Made by a program: the position numbers and the translations under genes. Source: Allobosea sp. (lineage in GTDB: Bacteria > Pseudomonadota > Alphaproteobacteria > Rhizobiales > Beijerinckiaceae). From it: a stretch of 64,000 nucleotides of DNA. The notes beneath the pieces are model-generated. The model was not told where the DNA came from and ran no database searches. It was given only the letters and a program-made list of their open reading frames with translations. The stretch is from assembly GCF_030695125.1 (NCBI RefSeq), contig NZ_JAUYTP010000073.1, forward strand, positions 124,001 through 188,000, read 5' to 3'. Position 1 is the first letter of the stretch; every line of letters starts with the position of its first letter. Positions 41,416 through 51,594 of this stretch are shown here, in pieces.

Positions 41416-42849
41416 TCAGCCCTGCCGCTGGATCACGATTTCGACGCGCCGGTTCTTGGCGCGGCCTTCGCGGCTGGCATTGTCGGCGATCGGGGCATCG
41501 GCGCCCTTGCCCTCGACGCTGATCCGGTCCGGCTTGCTCAGCTTGGTCTGCAGCAGGTCGCCGACGGCCTTCGCACGGGCCTGGGAGAGCTGCAGGTTGG
41601 AGGCAAAGCGCGCGGTCCGGATCGGCACATTGTCGGTATGGCCGACGACCTTGACGGCGCCTCCCTCTGTCTCCAGCACGGTCGCGATCCGCTCGATCAG
41701 GGGCTTGAACTCGGCGCGCACGGCCGCCTGGCCGGGCTCGAACAGGGTGATGTCGACGAGCCGGACGATGATGACGTTCGGCGTGACCTGGCAGACGATC
41801 GGCGGCTGCACCGCGCCGCAGACCTTGGGCGGCTCGGGCGGCGGCGGCACGGGCGGCGGCGGGGCCGAGAACACCTTGCGGACGAGGCCGAGCTCGCCCT
41901 TGGGGTGGACCGAGAGCATGGCGGTCGCGGCCGCCTCGGCATTGCCCGAGAGCAGGAAGCGGAACACGAAATAGAGGCCGAGCACGGCGACGCCGGCAAG
42001 CGCCGCCACCGACCAGACCGGAACCTTGAAGCGCGCCACCTGCGAGGCGACGGCCTGCCCGCGCCAGCGCGGCGAGAGTTCGGGGTCGGGCTGCTTCACC
42101 CGGCGCAGCGTCTCGAACAAATTGCGCTGGATCATCTGGAGATTGGCGGCCCCGCCGGCGGAGGTGCGGTGGATGCCCTGGAAGCCCAGCGCCAGGCAGG
42201 CATGCATCAGTTCGAGCAGGTCGTAGTTGACGGATGGGTCGGCCTTGGCGCGGTCGAGTTCCTCGAAGAAGCGCACGCCGCCGACCCGCTCGCCGAAGAA
42301 CTTCGAGAGCATGCTGTACTGGGTCCAGACATGGCGGTCCTCGCCGGGGATGTTCTGGACGATGTCGTCGGCGGCTGCGCAGAGGACGTATTTGGCGGTC
42401 CGCGTCTGCTCGGCCGAGGCGCCCGCGGCGCGAACCTCATGCTCGAAGGCCTCGATCGTCTCCGTGACCTGGCCGAGCAGCTGTGCGGGGGGCGCGCTGC
42501 TGAGCTGCGAGCGCAGCCGGCCGAGCAGCAGGAGGAGGGGCGACGCGGCGCGCAGCAGCGGGTTGGCGTTGGGCGTCAGGAGCTGGCCGCGGCCCGGCAG
42601 CGGCCCGGCGGCGGGGCCGGGTGGCGGCGCCGGGCGCGGCGGGGCCGGCTGGGCGGCCGAGATCCAGTCGTCGCTGCCGCCGGGAACGCCGGGCGAGGCC
42701 GCGGCGGGCGGGGCATAGGGGGTGGGCGCCGCCGGCGTGGCTTGCGCCGGGCGGGAGGGCAGGGGCGCGCGGCGTCCGGCCGGGTTCGGCCTGATGATGG
42801 TCCGGTCGGAACGGCCGAACGGATCGGACGGCGAACCGGGATCGCTCAT
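41416..42849 (-). CDS. tssL: T6SS TssL (DotU) with C-terminal OmpA-like peptidoglycan-binding domain
   Basis: DotU region AKYVLCAAADDIVQNIPGEDRHVWTQYSMLSKFFGERVGG; C-terminus VKVVGHTDNVPIRTARFASNLQLSQARAKAVGDLL. Confidence 0.95.
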   Translation of the reverse strand: MSDPGSPSDPFGRSDRTIIRPNPAGRRAPLPSRPAQATPAAPTPYAPPAAASPGVPGGSDDWISAAQPAPPRPAPPPGPAAGPLPGRGQLLTPNANPLLRAASPLLLLLGRLRSQLSSAPPAQLLGQVTETIEAFEHEVRAAGASAEQTRTAKYVLCAAADDIVQNIPGEDRHVWTQYSMLSKFFGERVGGVRFFEELDRAKADPSVNYDLLELMHACLALGFQGIHRTSAGGAANLQMIQRNLFETLRRVKQPDPELSPRWRGQAVASQVARFKVPVWSVAALAGVAVLGLYFVFRFLLSGNAEAAATAMLSVHPKGELGLVRKVFSAPPPPVPPPPEPPKVCGAVQPPIVCQVTPNVIIVRLVDITLFEPGQAAVRAEFKPLIERIATVLETEGGAVKVVGHTDNVPIRTARFASNLQLSQARAKAVGDLLQTKLSKPDRISVEGKGADAPIADNASREGRAKNRRVEIVIQRQG

Positions 42850-44183
42850 CGGCGTCCCTCGAGCACGGCCCAGAGTTCCAGCTCGAGATCGGGCCAGTCA
42901 CCGGAGAAATGCATCCCGATCGAACTCGCGGTCGAGAATTCCGGCCAGAGCGGCGATGTCCGGTCGAGATAGAAATAGACATGGTCGGTCAGCGCGCGGA
43001 TCTGCGGCGGCGGAGTCGGCAGATGGACGAGGCTGATGCCCGGCAGATGGGCATGGACGATCTCGTTCATCTTGGTGTTGGGGCCGACCTTGAAGAGCTG
43101 CGGGAACTGGGCCTGGATCTCGGTGAGGGGGCGGCGTGCCGCGACCTCCAGAACCAGCGTCGCGTTGCGGACGAGGCTGCGGTCGCGGATCGTCGACATG
43201 AAGGCGTTGGGCGCGCGCTCGGTGATCTCGAGCCGGATCGCCCGGCGGCCGAGATTGGCGGAGAGGAAGTCCTGGATGTCGCGCACCAGCGGGGTGAAGC
43301 AGGCCTCGAGGTCGTCATGGTCATAGGCCGGGTAGTCGCGGGCGCGGCGCTCTGCGGTGGTGAAGGTCGCGAGTTCGCCGGCCAGCCCCAGAAAGCTCTC
43401 GAACAGCCGCTCGGGATGGACGTAGCGCGATTGGCGCAGATGGCGCAGTTGCGGGATTTGCCGGTTCAAGAGCTGCAGCATGAAATAGTCGGCGCTCTGC
43501 AGCCCGCCTCCGGCCGTCGGGTCGGCGGCATAGCGGGCGAGTTCCTCGAGCTTGTTGTCGATCCAGCCGATGACCCGGTCGAGCCAGCCCTCGATCACCG
43601 GATAGGCCGAGCAGACGAGGACGGGCGGGGCGAACTTCTCGTCGAAAAGGACGGCGCGGTCGCGCACCTCGAGGATCCGGCCGAGCGCGAGGCCGACATA
43701 GCCGGCCTTGGCGGTCTTGCGCAGCTCCAGGCTCAGGCGCGGATGGGCGACGTCGATCTCCTCCTCGATCCGCAGCGAGGCAGTGGAATCGATCAGCATC
43801 TCGGTGGCCGGGACATAGCGGCTGGCGCTGCCGTTCAGCGCGTCCTCGACCTCGCGGGTGTTGGGGGAGGCCAGCGGCAGCGAGAGCCAGACGATCTGGC
43901 CGGCGGCGTTCTCGGGCACCTCTATCGCCAGCGGCAGGGGGCTGTTGTCGGGCATCGCGAAAGGCGTGCCGTCCGGCATCACGCCGGCGGCGCGGCGCAG
44001 CCCGATCCGGCTCTGCTGGGCGAGGTCGCGGTCGATCTCCAGCACCGAGAATCCCCATGGGTAAGGGGTGGCGTGCCGGACGCGGTTCTCCAGCAGGTTC
44101 TCAAGATACCGGTCGTTCTGCTGGAAGTGATGCGGCCTGAGGAAAAGCCCTTCCGACCAGACGACCTTGCTGTACCACGACAT
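42846..44183 (-). CDS. tssK: T6SS baseplate subunit TssK
   Basis: VVWSEGLFLRPHHFQQNDRYLENLL; GTG alternative start at 44198. Confidence 0.95.
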   Translation of the reverse strand: MSWYSKVVWSEGLFLRPHHFQQNDRYLENLLENRVRHATPYPWGFSVLEIDRDLAQQSRIGLRRAAGVMPDGTPFAMPDNSPLPLAIEVPENAAGQIVWLSLPLASPNTREVEDALNGSASRYVPATEMLIDSTASLRIEEEIDVAHPRLSLELRKTAKAGYVGLALGRILEVRDRAVLFDEKFAPPVLVCSAYPVIEGWLDRVIGWIDNKLEELARYAADPTAGGGLQSADYFMLQLLNRQIPQLRHLRQSRYVHPERLFESFLGLAGELATFTTAERRARDYPAYDHDDLEACFTPLVRDIQDFLSANLGRRAIRLEITERAPNAFMSTIRDRSLVRNATLVLEVAARRPLTEIQAQFPQLFKVGPNTKMNEIVHAHLPGISLVHLPTPPPQIRALTDHVYFYLDRTSPLWPEFSTASSIGMHFSGDWPDLELELWAVLEGRR

Positions 44184-44361
44184 CCGGGTCTCGCTCACTC
44201 AAAAGCATGCCAGCAACCTTATACGGGTCACCCACAAGCGTCACCAAGCGAATGGTAACTGCAAGCAAGGCTGCGGCCATCATTGCAACGAAGGATGCAC
44301 GGTTGCGCCAGGACGGGCAGTCCAGCAGAATCGCGCCCACACTGGCGAAGAGGAGCCCCCG

Positions 44362-44862
44362 ATGCCGACAGGTCCCGCCGCCCGCATTCTCGATCTGGTG
44401 CTGCATCCGCTGCCGGGCGTCCTCCAACCCGGGCCGGGCAGCCCCAATGTCCTCATCGGCGGGCTGCCGGCCTGGCGCGGCGTCTCGGCGGCGGCCGCCG
44501 CCGCGATCCAGGCGGCGCGCCAGGTCTCGGATGCGGCCATCGCCACCGCCGAGGCGGCGACGCTCGCCGCCGCAGGCACCCCCGGCGCGCCCGCCGCGAA
44601 GCTGGCCGAGGAAACCGCCAAGGCGACCGCCGCCACCACGATGGGCTCGATGATCACCGGCGCCGCCGGCGGGGCCGACATCCACAATTGCCTGACACTG
44701 CTGCCGGCGCCGCCGCACGGGCCCGGCGTCGTCATCGACGGCTCGCAGACGGTGCTGATCAACAATCTCTCGGCCTGCCGGGTGGGCGACACGATCATCG
44801 AGGCGGTTGGTCCGCCCAACAAGATCGTCATGGGGATGACGACGGTCATCATCGGCGGCTGA
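44362..44862 (+). CDS. PAAR domain-containing spike-tip protein
   Basis: GSPNVLIGGLPAWRG ... HNC...GPGVVIDGSQTVLINNLSACRVGDTIIEAVGPPNKIVMGMTTVIIGG. Confidence 0.85.
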   Translation: MPTGPAARILDLVLHPLPGVLQPGPGSPNVLIGGLPAWRGVSAAAAAAIQAARQVSDAAIATAEAATLAAAGTPGAPAAKLAEETAKATAATTMGSMITGAAGGADIHNCLTLLPAPPHGPGVVIDGSQTVLINNLSACRVGDTIIEAVGPPNKIVMGMTTVIIGG

Positions 44863-44936
44863 CGGGGCCGGTCGCCTCGGCTAGGAGGGGCAGGCGCGCG
44901 GCTCGCGCGACTCTTTTCCAGCCAAGGAGATCGACC

Positions 44937-45296
44937 ATGACCATCGACCGCATCGGAGTGACGCAGCGCTGGTGCGATGCCGCGATCTTCAACGGCATCG
45001 TCTTCCTCGCCGGCCATGTCGCCGAAAAGACCGAAGGCCGCCCGCTGGGCGAGCAGACCACCGAGGTCCTCGCGCTGCTGGAGGAAACGCTGGAGGCCGC
45101 CGGCAGCGACAAGAGCCGCATCCTCAGCGTCCAGATCTTCCTCACCGACATCTCGAAGATCGCCGAGATGAACGAGGTCTGGGACGCCTGGGTGCCGAAG
45201 GGCACCGCGCCGGCGCGCGCCACCGTCGAGGCCAAGCTCGCCTCGCCCGGCCACGACATCGAGATCACGGCGGTGGCGGCGAAGAAAAGCTCTTAG
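44937..45296 (+). CDS. RidA family protein
   Basis: FLAGHVAEKTEGRPLGEQTTEVLALLEETLEAAGSDKSRILSVQIFLTDI...APARATVEAKLASPGHDIEITAVA. Confidence 0.9.
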   Translation: MTIDRIGVTQRWCDAAIFNGIVFLAGHVAEKTEGRPLGEQTTEVLALLEETLEAAGSDKSRILSVQIFLTDISKIAEMNEVWDAWVPKGTAPARATVEAKLASPGHDIEITAVAAKKSS

Positions 45297-45324
45297 CTCC
45301 CAGCCTGTTTCGCACCGAAACACC

Positions 45325-45434
45325 GCGTCATCCCGGACAAGCTGCGCAGCAGCGCCGATCCGGGATCCATCACGGAGCGCCGGAGCCCTCCGATGGATCC
45401 CGGCGCTCCGCTTCGCTTCGGCCGGGATGACGGC
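45325..45434. repeat. nested palindromic (REP-like) intergenic element, copy A
   Basis: Outer CGTCATCCCGG/CCGGGATGACG; inner CGGGATCCATC/GATGGATCCCG. Confidence 0.7.
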
Positions 45435-45481
45435 GTGGTTCCGGTGACGTGCCTCGAAGCGGCGCCGTCTGACGGAAGCCG

Positions 45482-46843
45482 CTACTTTCCCCCGCGGTCG
45501 TAGCACTCGGCGAAATAGAGCATGAAGGCGTCCACGAGCCCGTCTTCATACGGCGCGGTCTTGGCGTCCCAACGGGCGACATAGGCGTCCCACATCTTGG
45601 CCTTGCGCGAGCCGAGCAGGGAATCGAGACCGCGCTCCTGCGCCGTGCTCTCGGCGATGGCCTGGGGATCGAGATCCTCGACGAGCATGCGCAACGCATG
45701 CTGCATGGCCGAGTAGGTCTTGATCTGGTGGGCCTTGAGGTCCTTGAAGCTCTCGTCGAAGGCCTTCTGCGCGCTGAGATAGCCGCTCTTGGGCCGACCG
45801 AAGATCAGCTGCAGCGCATCGTCCACCGTCGGCGAGAATTTCAGCGGGTTGTTGTCCTGCGCCTGGATCATCGTCTGGTTGGCGCTGCGCGCGATGCGCT
45901 TGCTCTCGGCGCGGGCCGCGAGCAGCAGCTTCAGCTCGACCGCGACCAGGCGCATCAGGCCGCCGAGCTGCTCGGCAAAGGCACCGGGGTCCTGCCAGGC
46001 GAGGTCGTCGGTGGCGAGGCCGGCGCCCTTGGCGAAGCGCTGGACGAATTCGGCCGCCGAGATGGCGGGCATGCCGCCCGGCGGCATGGCGGGAGGCGGC
46101 GATGGCGCTGCGAAGGGCGCGGCGGCGTGCGGCAGCGGTGCGGTCGGCGGCGCGGCCTGGGCAGGCGCGTCGCTCCAGGGGTCGCCCGGCGGCAGCTCGG
46201 CGGTCAAAGGACGCCGCGGTGTCGGGATCGGGGCCGGCTGCAACTCGGGCGCGGCCGGCGGCGCCTGATAGGGCGCCCAGGCGAAGTCGTCTCCCGGCGG
46301 CGGGGACGCAACAGGGGGGAGCGGAGCGGGCGCGGGAGAGGCGGCCGGCGTCGGGATATCCGCGGCCCAGTCGATGAAGCCGTCATGGACGGGCCGGTGC
46401 CGGCTCGGCGGCAGCAGGTCGCGACGCGGAATCGGCGGCGCAACGTCGCCGCTGGCCGACCAGAGCGAATCCGGATCGGGAGCGCGGTCCTGCGACGGGG
46501 CGGCCGCGGGCTCGGCTTGGGCGGCCTCGTCGATGGCGACCGCGATGACGTAATGGCCGATCTCGAGCCTGTCGCCGTGCTGGAGGCGATAGGGCGACTG
46601 CACGCGCTGGCTGCCGCCGTTGACATAGGTGCCGTTGGTCGAGACGTCACGCAGCCAGTACGCCCCATCGCGGAAGCGCACCTCGCAATGGCGGCCGGAG
46701 ATTGCGCGCGTCGGGTCCGGCAGGCACCAGTCGAGATGCTGGTCGCGCCCGATGTCGAGCCCCCTTGCGCCACTGAGGGTCACGGTCAGCGGGCCGCCAT
46801 CGGGCAGGGCGGTCTCGTTCTCGATGGTCAGGGTCAGCGGCAT
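45482..46843 (-). CDS. tagH: T6SS-associated FHA-domain protein (TagH/Fha)
   Basis: GLDIGRDQHLDWCLPDPTRAISGRHCEVRFRDGAYWLRDVSTNGTYVNG; C-terminal KFSPTVDDALQLIFGRPKSGYLSAQKAFDESFKDLKAHQIKTYSAMQHAL. Confidence 0.93.
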   Translation of the reverse strand: MPLTLTIENETALPDGGPLTVTLSGARGLDIGRDQHLDWCLPDPTRAISGRHCEVRFRDGAYWLRDVSTNGTYVNGGSQRVQSPYRLQHGDRLEIGHYVIAVAIDEAAQAEPAAAPSQDRAPDPDSLWSASGDVAPPIPRRDLLPPSRHRPVHDGFIDWAADIPTPAASPAPAPLPPVASPPPGDDFAWAPYQAPPAAPELQPAPIPTPRRPLTAELPPGDPWSDAPAQAAPPTAPLPHAAAPFAAPSPPPAMPPGGMPAISAAEFVQRFAKGAGLATDDLAWQDPGAFAEQLGGLMRLVAVELKLLLAARAESKRIARSANQTMIQAQDNNPLKFSPTVDDALQLIFGRPKSGYLSAQKAFDESFKDLKAHQIKTYSAMQHALRMLVEDLDPQAIAESTAQERGLDSLLGSRKAKMWDAYVARWDAKTAPYEDGLVDAFMLYFAECYDRGGK

Positions 46844-46897
46844 GGCGGGGAATCCGGGCGCGGCGCACGGTCGGCCGCCGTCTTTCGCGGGCTGTGC

Positions 46898-47452
46898 TCA
46901 GGAGGTCGGCTTGCCGTCGTCATCAGCCAATCGAATGCATGCTTCGACGCAATTGCGCAATGCGGCCTGGTGCTCGCGGCCCGTGAGACGGCCGAGCGCC
47001 GTCAGCACCGCGATGCGTGCCATCTTGGCGGTGAGGTCGGGCGGGCAGGGAACGGCATGGCCCGCCACCATGCTGCCGCCGGAGTAGCCCGCGGCGAAAG
47101 CGACCCAGGTGCCCGGCGAGGCGCTGTCGCCCGCATCGGCTGCAGCCAGCGCGGCCCGGCGCGTCTCGTCGCGGGGATCGCGGACCCAGGCCTCGGCGGC
47201 CGCCAGCCCCTGGTCCTGCAGCGCGCCCGGGGCCTGCATCGCGCGCAGCGCCTGCGCCGCCCACCAGACCGCCTCGCGGCGCGGCAGGACGAAGGCGCAA
47301 AAGCCGATCGCTTCGGCGGGCGCCGGGCCCAGCGCCAGTGCCCGGGCGAACGCCAGAGGATGCTCGACGCTCGGCCGGGTCGCGACGACCTTGCCGAGGG
47401 CAGGGAAGGTCTCGAACACCTCCCTGGCGGTGCTGAAGCGCAGGCGGGACAT
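46898..47452 (-). CDS. T6SS-locus hypothetical protein (DUF6931-like)
   Basis: MSRLRFSTAREVFETFPALGKVV, Ala-rich; located between tagH and vgrG; family name from memory. Confidence 0.55.
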   Translation of the reverse strand: MSRLRFSTAREVFETFPALGKVVATRPSVEHPLAFARALALGPAPAEAIGFCAFVLPRREAVWWAAQALRAMQAPGALQDQGLAAAEAWVRDPRDETRRAALAAADAGDSASPGTWVAFAAGYSGGSMVAGHAVPCPPDLTAKMARIAVLTALGRLTGREHQAALRNCVEACIRLADDDGKPTS

Positions 47453-47458
47453 CGGCCC

Positions 47459-49312
47459 TCAATTGATCTTCACGAGAGCGCCGTTGACGATGACCATGGC
47501 GTCGCTCAGCACCTCGGTCTTGGCGACGCTCTTGATGGTGATGGTCGGCGACGAGATCTCGATGCTGGCGGGCAGCATCTTGATCGTGCTTTCGCCGACC
47601 TTGAGGTTGATCTCGGTCAGCGCCTCGACATCGAGCTTGCCGTTCTGGACATGGAGCTTGTCGTTGCCGTTCTTCAGCGTGGTCTCGCGCGAATAGCCGC
47701 CGTCGGCATAGTCGGGGCCGATCTCGCGGGTCTCCTTGTTCTTGACCAGGACCTCATGGTCCTTTTCCGCCTGCAGGCTGAAGACCTCCGCGCCCTTGCG
47801 GTCCTCGAACTTGATCTCGTTGTAGCAGTCGGCAAAGCCGGCGCCGTCGGTCGATTCCGATTTGAGGCCGGACTGGGTCTTGTTGCCAGGCAGATCATAG
47901 GGGGGCTTGTGCTGGTCGTTGACGACCGTGCCGGTGACCAGCGGCAGATCGGGATTGCCTTCCAGGAACTCGACCACGACCTCCTGGCCGATGCGGGGGA
48001 TGACCTGCCCGCCCCAGTTCCGGCCCGACCACATCTGCGCGACGCGGGTGCGGCAGGAGGTCGAACCGTCCTCGCGGTCCCAGTGGAAGCGCAGGAAGAT
48101 GCGGCCGAACTCGTCGACGTCGATGTCGCCCTCCTCGCCTTCGTTGCCCTCGCCGACGACCTTGGCGGTATGGGGGCCGTGGACCGTCGGGCGGGGCGTC
48201 GCGAGCGGCGCGCGGAAGCGCCGGTCGCTCTTCTGGAGCTCATAGGAGCCGCCGTAGAGCGACTCGTCGACGCTGCCCGAGCGGTAGCTCTGTCCGCTGA
48301 AGGTGTGTCTTGCCCGGACGACGAGATACTCGATGTTCTCCGAGGCGGTCTGGTGCGCCGCCAGCGTCATCAGCGAGCCTGGACAGAGGCTGGGGGCATC
48401 GCCCGACGCATGGCGGCGATCGTCTGCCGCCTGCTGCGCTTGGGCGCGGACGCGGGCGAAATGCTCGCCCTCGTCACGGACGGTGTAGGTGCGCGGGTAG
48501 TCATAGGCCTCGTAGGACTTCGCCTTGTCGAAGCCCTCCTCGGCGCGGGCCGTCAGATCCGAGCCTGATTGCTCGAAATCGTAGTCCTTGAGGGCGATCT
48601 TGCCGGTGCGCAGCCGCCGCATCGTCGACCAATGCGTCATGTGCTCGATATGGCGCGGGTTCCGGCTGGAGGCCGGCATCAGCGGGTAGGCCGATCCGGC
48701 GCCCGCGAAGCTGGGCTGGGCCGCGGGCTGGACGCGGTCATGCGAGGAGCGCGAATCCGACAGCACCAGCTTGTGATCGCCATCGATATGCTTGAAATAA
48801 TAGTAGATCCCGTACTGCTCCATCAGCCTGAGTACGAAAGCGAGATCGGTTTCGCGATACTGGACGCAGTATTCGATCGGCTGCAGCGCGTCGCTGGTCC
48901 TGTCCTCGAAACTCGCGCTCTCCTCCTTGCCGAAGATCTGCTTGATGATCTCGATCGCGGTCTTGTTCTTGAAGATCCGGCAGTCGGCCCGCTGCGACAG
49001 GAGCCACAGCCAGGGCCGCAGCGTGAAACGGTAGAGGTAGAGGTCGTTTTCCTTGCCGACCCATTCGGCCGCGACCAGCGTGCCGTTGAAGATCCGGTCG
49101 GTACCGTTCTTGAGCGCCATCTTGACCGAGCACTTCTGGCTCATGATGCTCTGCAGGTCGGCGTTCTCAGTCTTGCTGCTGGCCTCGACAGAGAATGTAA
49201 AGAGTTCGCTCAAAGCTTCGTCGGCTTCAAACTGGACAAGTGAAAACACGTCTTGCCCAAGCGGCGTCGTGAACGAGGCCATTCTTTGCAATTGTCGGAG
49301 ATCGGCGGACAT
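47459..49312 (-). CDS. tssI: T6SS spike protein VgrG
   Basis: GEEGDIDVDEFGRIFLRFHWDREDGSTSCRTRVAQMWSGRNWGGQVIPRIGQEVVVEFLEGNPDLPLVTGTVVN; ATG at 49312. Confidence 0.95.
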   Translation of the reverse strand: MSADLRQLQRMASFTTPLGQDVFSLVQFEADEALSELFTFSVEASSKTENADLQSIMSQKCSVKMALKNGTDRIFNGTLVAAEWVGKENDLYLYRFTLRPWLWLLSQRADCRIFKNKTAIEIIKQIFGKEESASFEDRTSDALQPIEYCVQYRETDLAFVLRLMEQYGIYYYFKHIDGDHKLVLSDSRSSHDRVQPAAQPSFAGAGSAYPLMPASSRNPRHIEHMTHWSTMRRLRTGKIALKDYDFEQSGSDLTARAEEGFDKAKSYEAYDYPRTYTVRDEGEHFARVRAQAQQAADDRRHASGDAPSLCPGSLMTLAAHQTASENIEYLVVRARHTFSGQSYRSGSVDESLYGGSYELQKSDRRFRAPLATPRPTVHGPHTAKVVGEGNEGEEGDIDVDEFGRIFLRFHWDREDGSTSCRTRVAQMWSGRNWGGQVIPRIGQEVVVEFLEGNPDLPLVTGTVVNDQHKPPYDLPGNKTQSGLKSESTDGAGFADCYNEIKFEDRKGAEVFSLQAEKDHEVLVKNKETREIGPDYADGGYSRETTLKNGNDKLHVQNGKLDVEALTEINLKVGESTIKMLPASIEISSPTITIKSVAKTEVLSDAMVIVNGALVKIN

Positions 49313-49428
49313 CAACGAAACCTCACGGTCTTGGATGCTATTTTGTTATTGACGTAGCGAATGCAGCGAGTCATGCTTTGCGCATTCTATGTTGAGCCGC
49401 CGGCTCAAGGCTAAACGGGAGGGGGGCC

Positions 49429-49983
49429 ATGCGCAAGCAAGCCACGATGACAGCCGTCGCCATCCTTTCCGCTGGTTTGAACATGTGGCCAGCGCTGCCG
49501 GTCCAGGCGCAGACCTACAAGGCCGACGATATCATCAAGCATTTCACCCCGGCGCAGCCGCCGGCGCCGGGCACCACCCGCGGGCTGTGCATCGGCACGG
49601 AGGCCGATTGCAGCCGCGCCGGCCATGCTGTGAAGCCGGCGGCGGTGGCCGCATTCGATCTGGTCGTGCGGTTCAAATACAATTCCGACGTGATCGAGCC
49701 CGAGGCGCGGGGCAATCTCGACGAGTTCGCCAAGGCGCTGAAGGCGCCCCAGCTGGGCGCGAGCCGCTTTGTGGTCGAAGGGCATACCGACGCCGCCGGG
49801 ACCCCCTCCTACAATCTCGAGCTGTCGGAGCGGCGCGCGCAGGCCGTGGTGCGCTATCTCGGCGAGCGCGGCGTCGATGCGGCCAAGCTCGAGGCACGTG
49901 GCTACGGCCAGAGCAAGCCCATCGTCGCCGATCCGTTCGCCGGCGAGAACCGCCGGGTCGAGACGCGGCTGAAGAGCGAGTGA
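49429..49983 (+). CDS. OmpA family protein
   Basis: Signal peptide; FVVEGHTDAAGTPSYNLELSERRAQAVVRYLGERGVDAAKLEARGYGQSKPI. Confidence 0.9.
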   Translation: MRKQATMTAVAILSAGLNMWPALPVQAQTYKADDIIKHFTPAQPPAPGTTRGLCIGTEADCSRAGHAVKPAAVAAFDLVVRFKYNSDVIEPEARGNLDEFAKALKAPQLGASRFVVEGHTDAAGTPSYNLELSERRAQAVVRYLGERGVDAAKLEARGYGQSKPIVADPFAGENRRVETRLKSE

Positions 49984-50050
49984 GCCAAGGTGCCGTGCCT
50001 CTCGGATCTTTCCGGCGGTCGGTCGGCCGCATGCGTAACCGGTGAGGACG

Positions 50051-51472
50051 ATGGCTTTGAATTTCGCTGAGTTCGCGGGCGCGATCTCCGATGACGATCC
50101 GAGCGGGCCCGATCTCGAGGACGACGCCGATTTCATGAACGTCACGGCGCGGCTGGAGGTCGCGCTGCCGGCGCAGTATTTCAGGCGCGACGATGATGGC
50201 CGGCAGATCGCGTTCGACCGCAGCCAGATCGAGTTTCCGGCCGCCTTTTCCGATCTCGGCAAGCTGTTGGAGCGCTCGCGCGACCTGAGGGTGCTGGTGC
50301 TGGGCGGCAAGCTCGCGATCCTCAACCGCGACGTGCCGGGTTTCGCGGCCTGCCTAACCACCATCGCGAGCCTCCTCGCGCAGCAGTGGGAAACGGTGCA
50401 TCCGCGGGCCCTGGACGGCGACTACGTCATGCGCGAGGTCGCGCTGCAGAGCCTGGACGAGCTGCCGACGGTGGTGCTGCCGCTGCAGCATGCGCCGCTC
50501 TTCGTCAGCCGGCGCATCGGGCCCTTCGCCTTCCGCAGCCAACTCGTCGCCACCGGCGAGACCAGGCTGGTCGAGGGCGAGCAGCATCCCGACCAGGGTA
50601 TGATCCAGGCGGCGCTGGGCGATATCGATATCGACGATCTGACCGCGTCGCTCGCGCGCATCCGCGCGATCGCGGAGGCGCTCGCCGCCATCCGCGCGAT
50701 CTGGCAGGAGAAGATGGGGGCCGATCATGCTCTCAGCTTTCCGCGCCTGTCGGCGCTCGTCGATCAGATCGTCGCCTTCCTCGATGCGGCGGCGGTCCGG
50801 CGCGTGCCCGGTCACCAGGCGATGCCGGCGGCGGAACCGACGCCGGGCGCGGCCGCTCCGGCAGGCAGTGTCAGTGTCGTGCCGGGGGGCTGCGGCGACA
50901 TCCTCCAAGTGAAGGATACGCTGGCGGCCTGCCTCGGCTACTTTCGCCGCATGGAGCCTTCCAGCCCGGCGGTTCTCCTGATCGGCCAGGCGCAGCAACT
51001 GATCGGCAAATCCTTGATCGAAGTCATCCAGATCATGTTTCCCGAACACTTCGGCCAGGCCGTGATCGAGATCGGCGACCGCACCCTGTTCCGGCTGCCG
51101 CTGGAGCGCCTGGGCGCTCCGGAAGAACAGGCGGAGGATGACGGGTATGACGACGGAGAAGACGCGGCCGACCCTTCGGACGAGGCGTCCTTCGACGAAG
51201 ACGGCGGCGAGGCGGATCACGGGTCTGGCGAGGCCTCGCGCCAGCCGGCGGAGGACGCCGGGCCAGCGGTGCCGCCGGCACGGCACGTCGCCAGCCGCGC
51301 CGAGGCGGTGGCGGGCATGCGGGCGGTTGCGGCTTTCTACCGCCAGAATGAGCCGTCGCATCCGACGCCGCTGCTGATGGACAAGGCCTGTGCCCTGGCG
51401 CAGCAGGATTTCATGGCTTTGCTGAGCAACATCCTGCCCGATGTGGCGATGATGCCCGAGGCCGACAGTTAG
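50051..51472 (+). CDS. tssA: T6SS protein TssA (ImpA N-terminal domain)
   Basis: DDPSGPDLEDDADF; FAACLTTIASLLAQQWETVHPRALDGDYVMREVALQSLDE; EPSSPAVLLIGQAQQLIGKSLIEVIQ. Confidence 0.93.
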   Translation: MALNFAEFAGAISDDDPSGPDLEDDADFMNVTARLEVALPAQYFRRDDDGRQIAFDRSQIEFPAAFSDLGKLLERSRDLRVLVLGGKLAILNRDVPGFAACLTTIASLLAQQWETVHPRALDGDYVMREVALQSLDELPTVVLPLQHAPLFVSRRIGPFAFRSQLVATGETRLVEGEQHPDQGMIQAALGDIDIDDLTASLARIRAIAEALAAIRAIWQEKMGADHALSFPRLSALVDQIVAFLDAAAVRRVPGHQAMPAAEPTPGAAAPAGSVSVVPGGCGDILQVKDTLAACLGYFRRMEPSSPAVLLIGQAQQLIGKSLIEVIQIMFPEHFGQAVIEIGDRTLFRLPLERLGAPEEQAEDDGYDDGEDAADPSDEASFDEDGGEADHGSGEASRQPAEDAGPAVPPARHVASRAEAVAGMRAVAAFYRQNEPSHPTPLLMDKACALAQQDFMALLSNILPDVAMMPEADS

Positions 51473-51594
51473 GTGAGAAGTTTGTATTCCGCTTGAACCG
51501 CGTGCCAGTCTGGCGCGACTATATCGATAGAGACCAAGAACGGTTAGGTTGTCACGCAACGTCTCGTGACGCGCTTGCAGAGGGGGCTGGTCCG

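Noticed and set aside
44937-45296. RidA as a T6SS effector or immunity protein
   Set aside because: Complete ordinary RidA-family sequence with no secretion signal or toxin feature; position alone is weak evidence.
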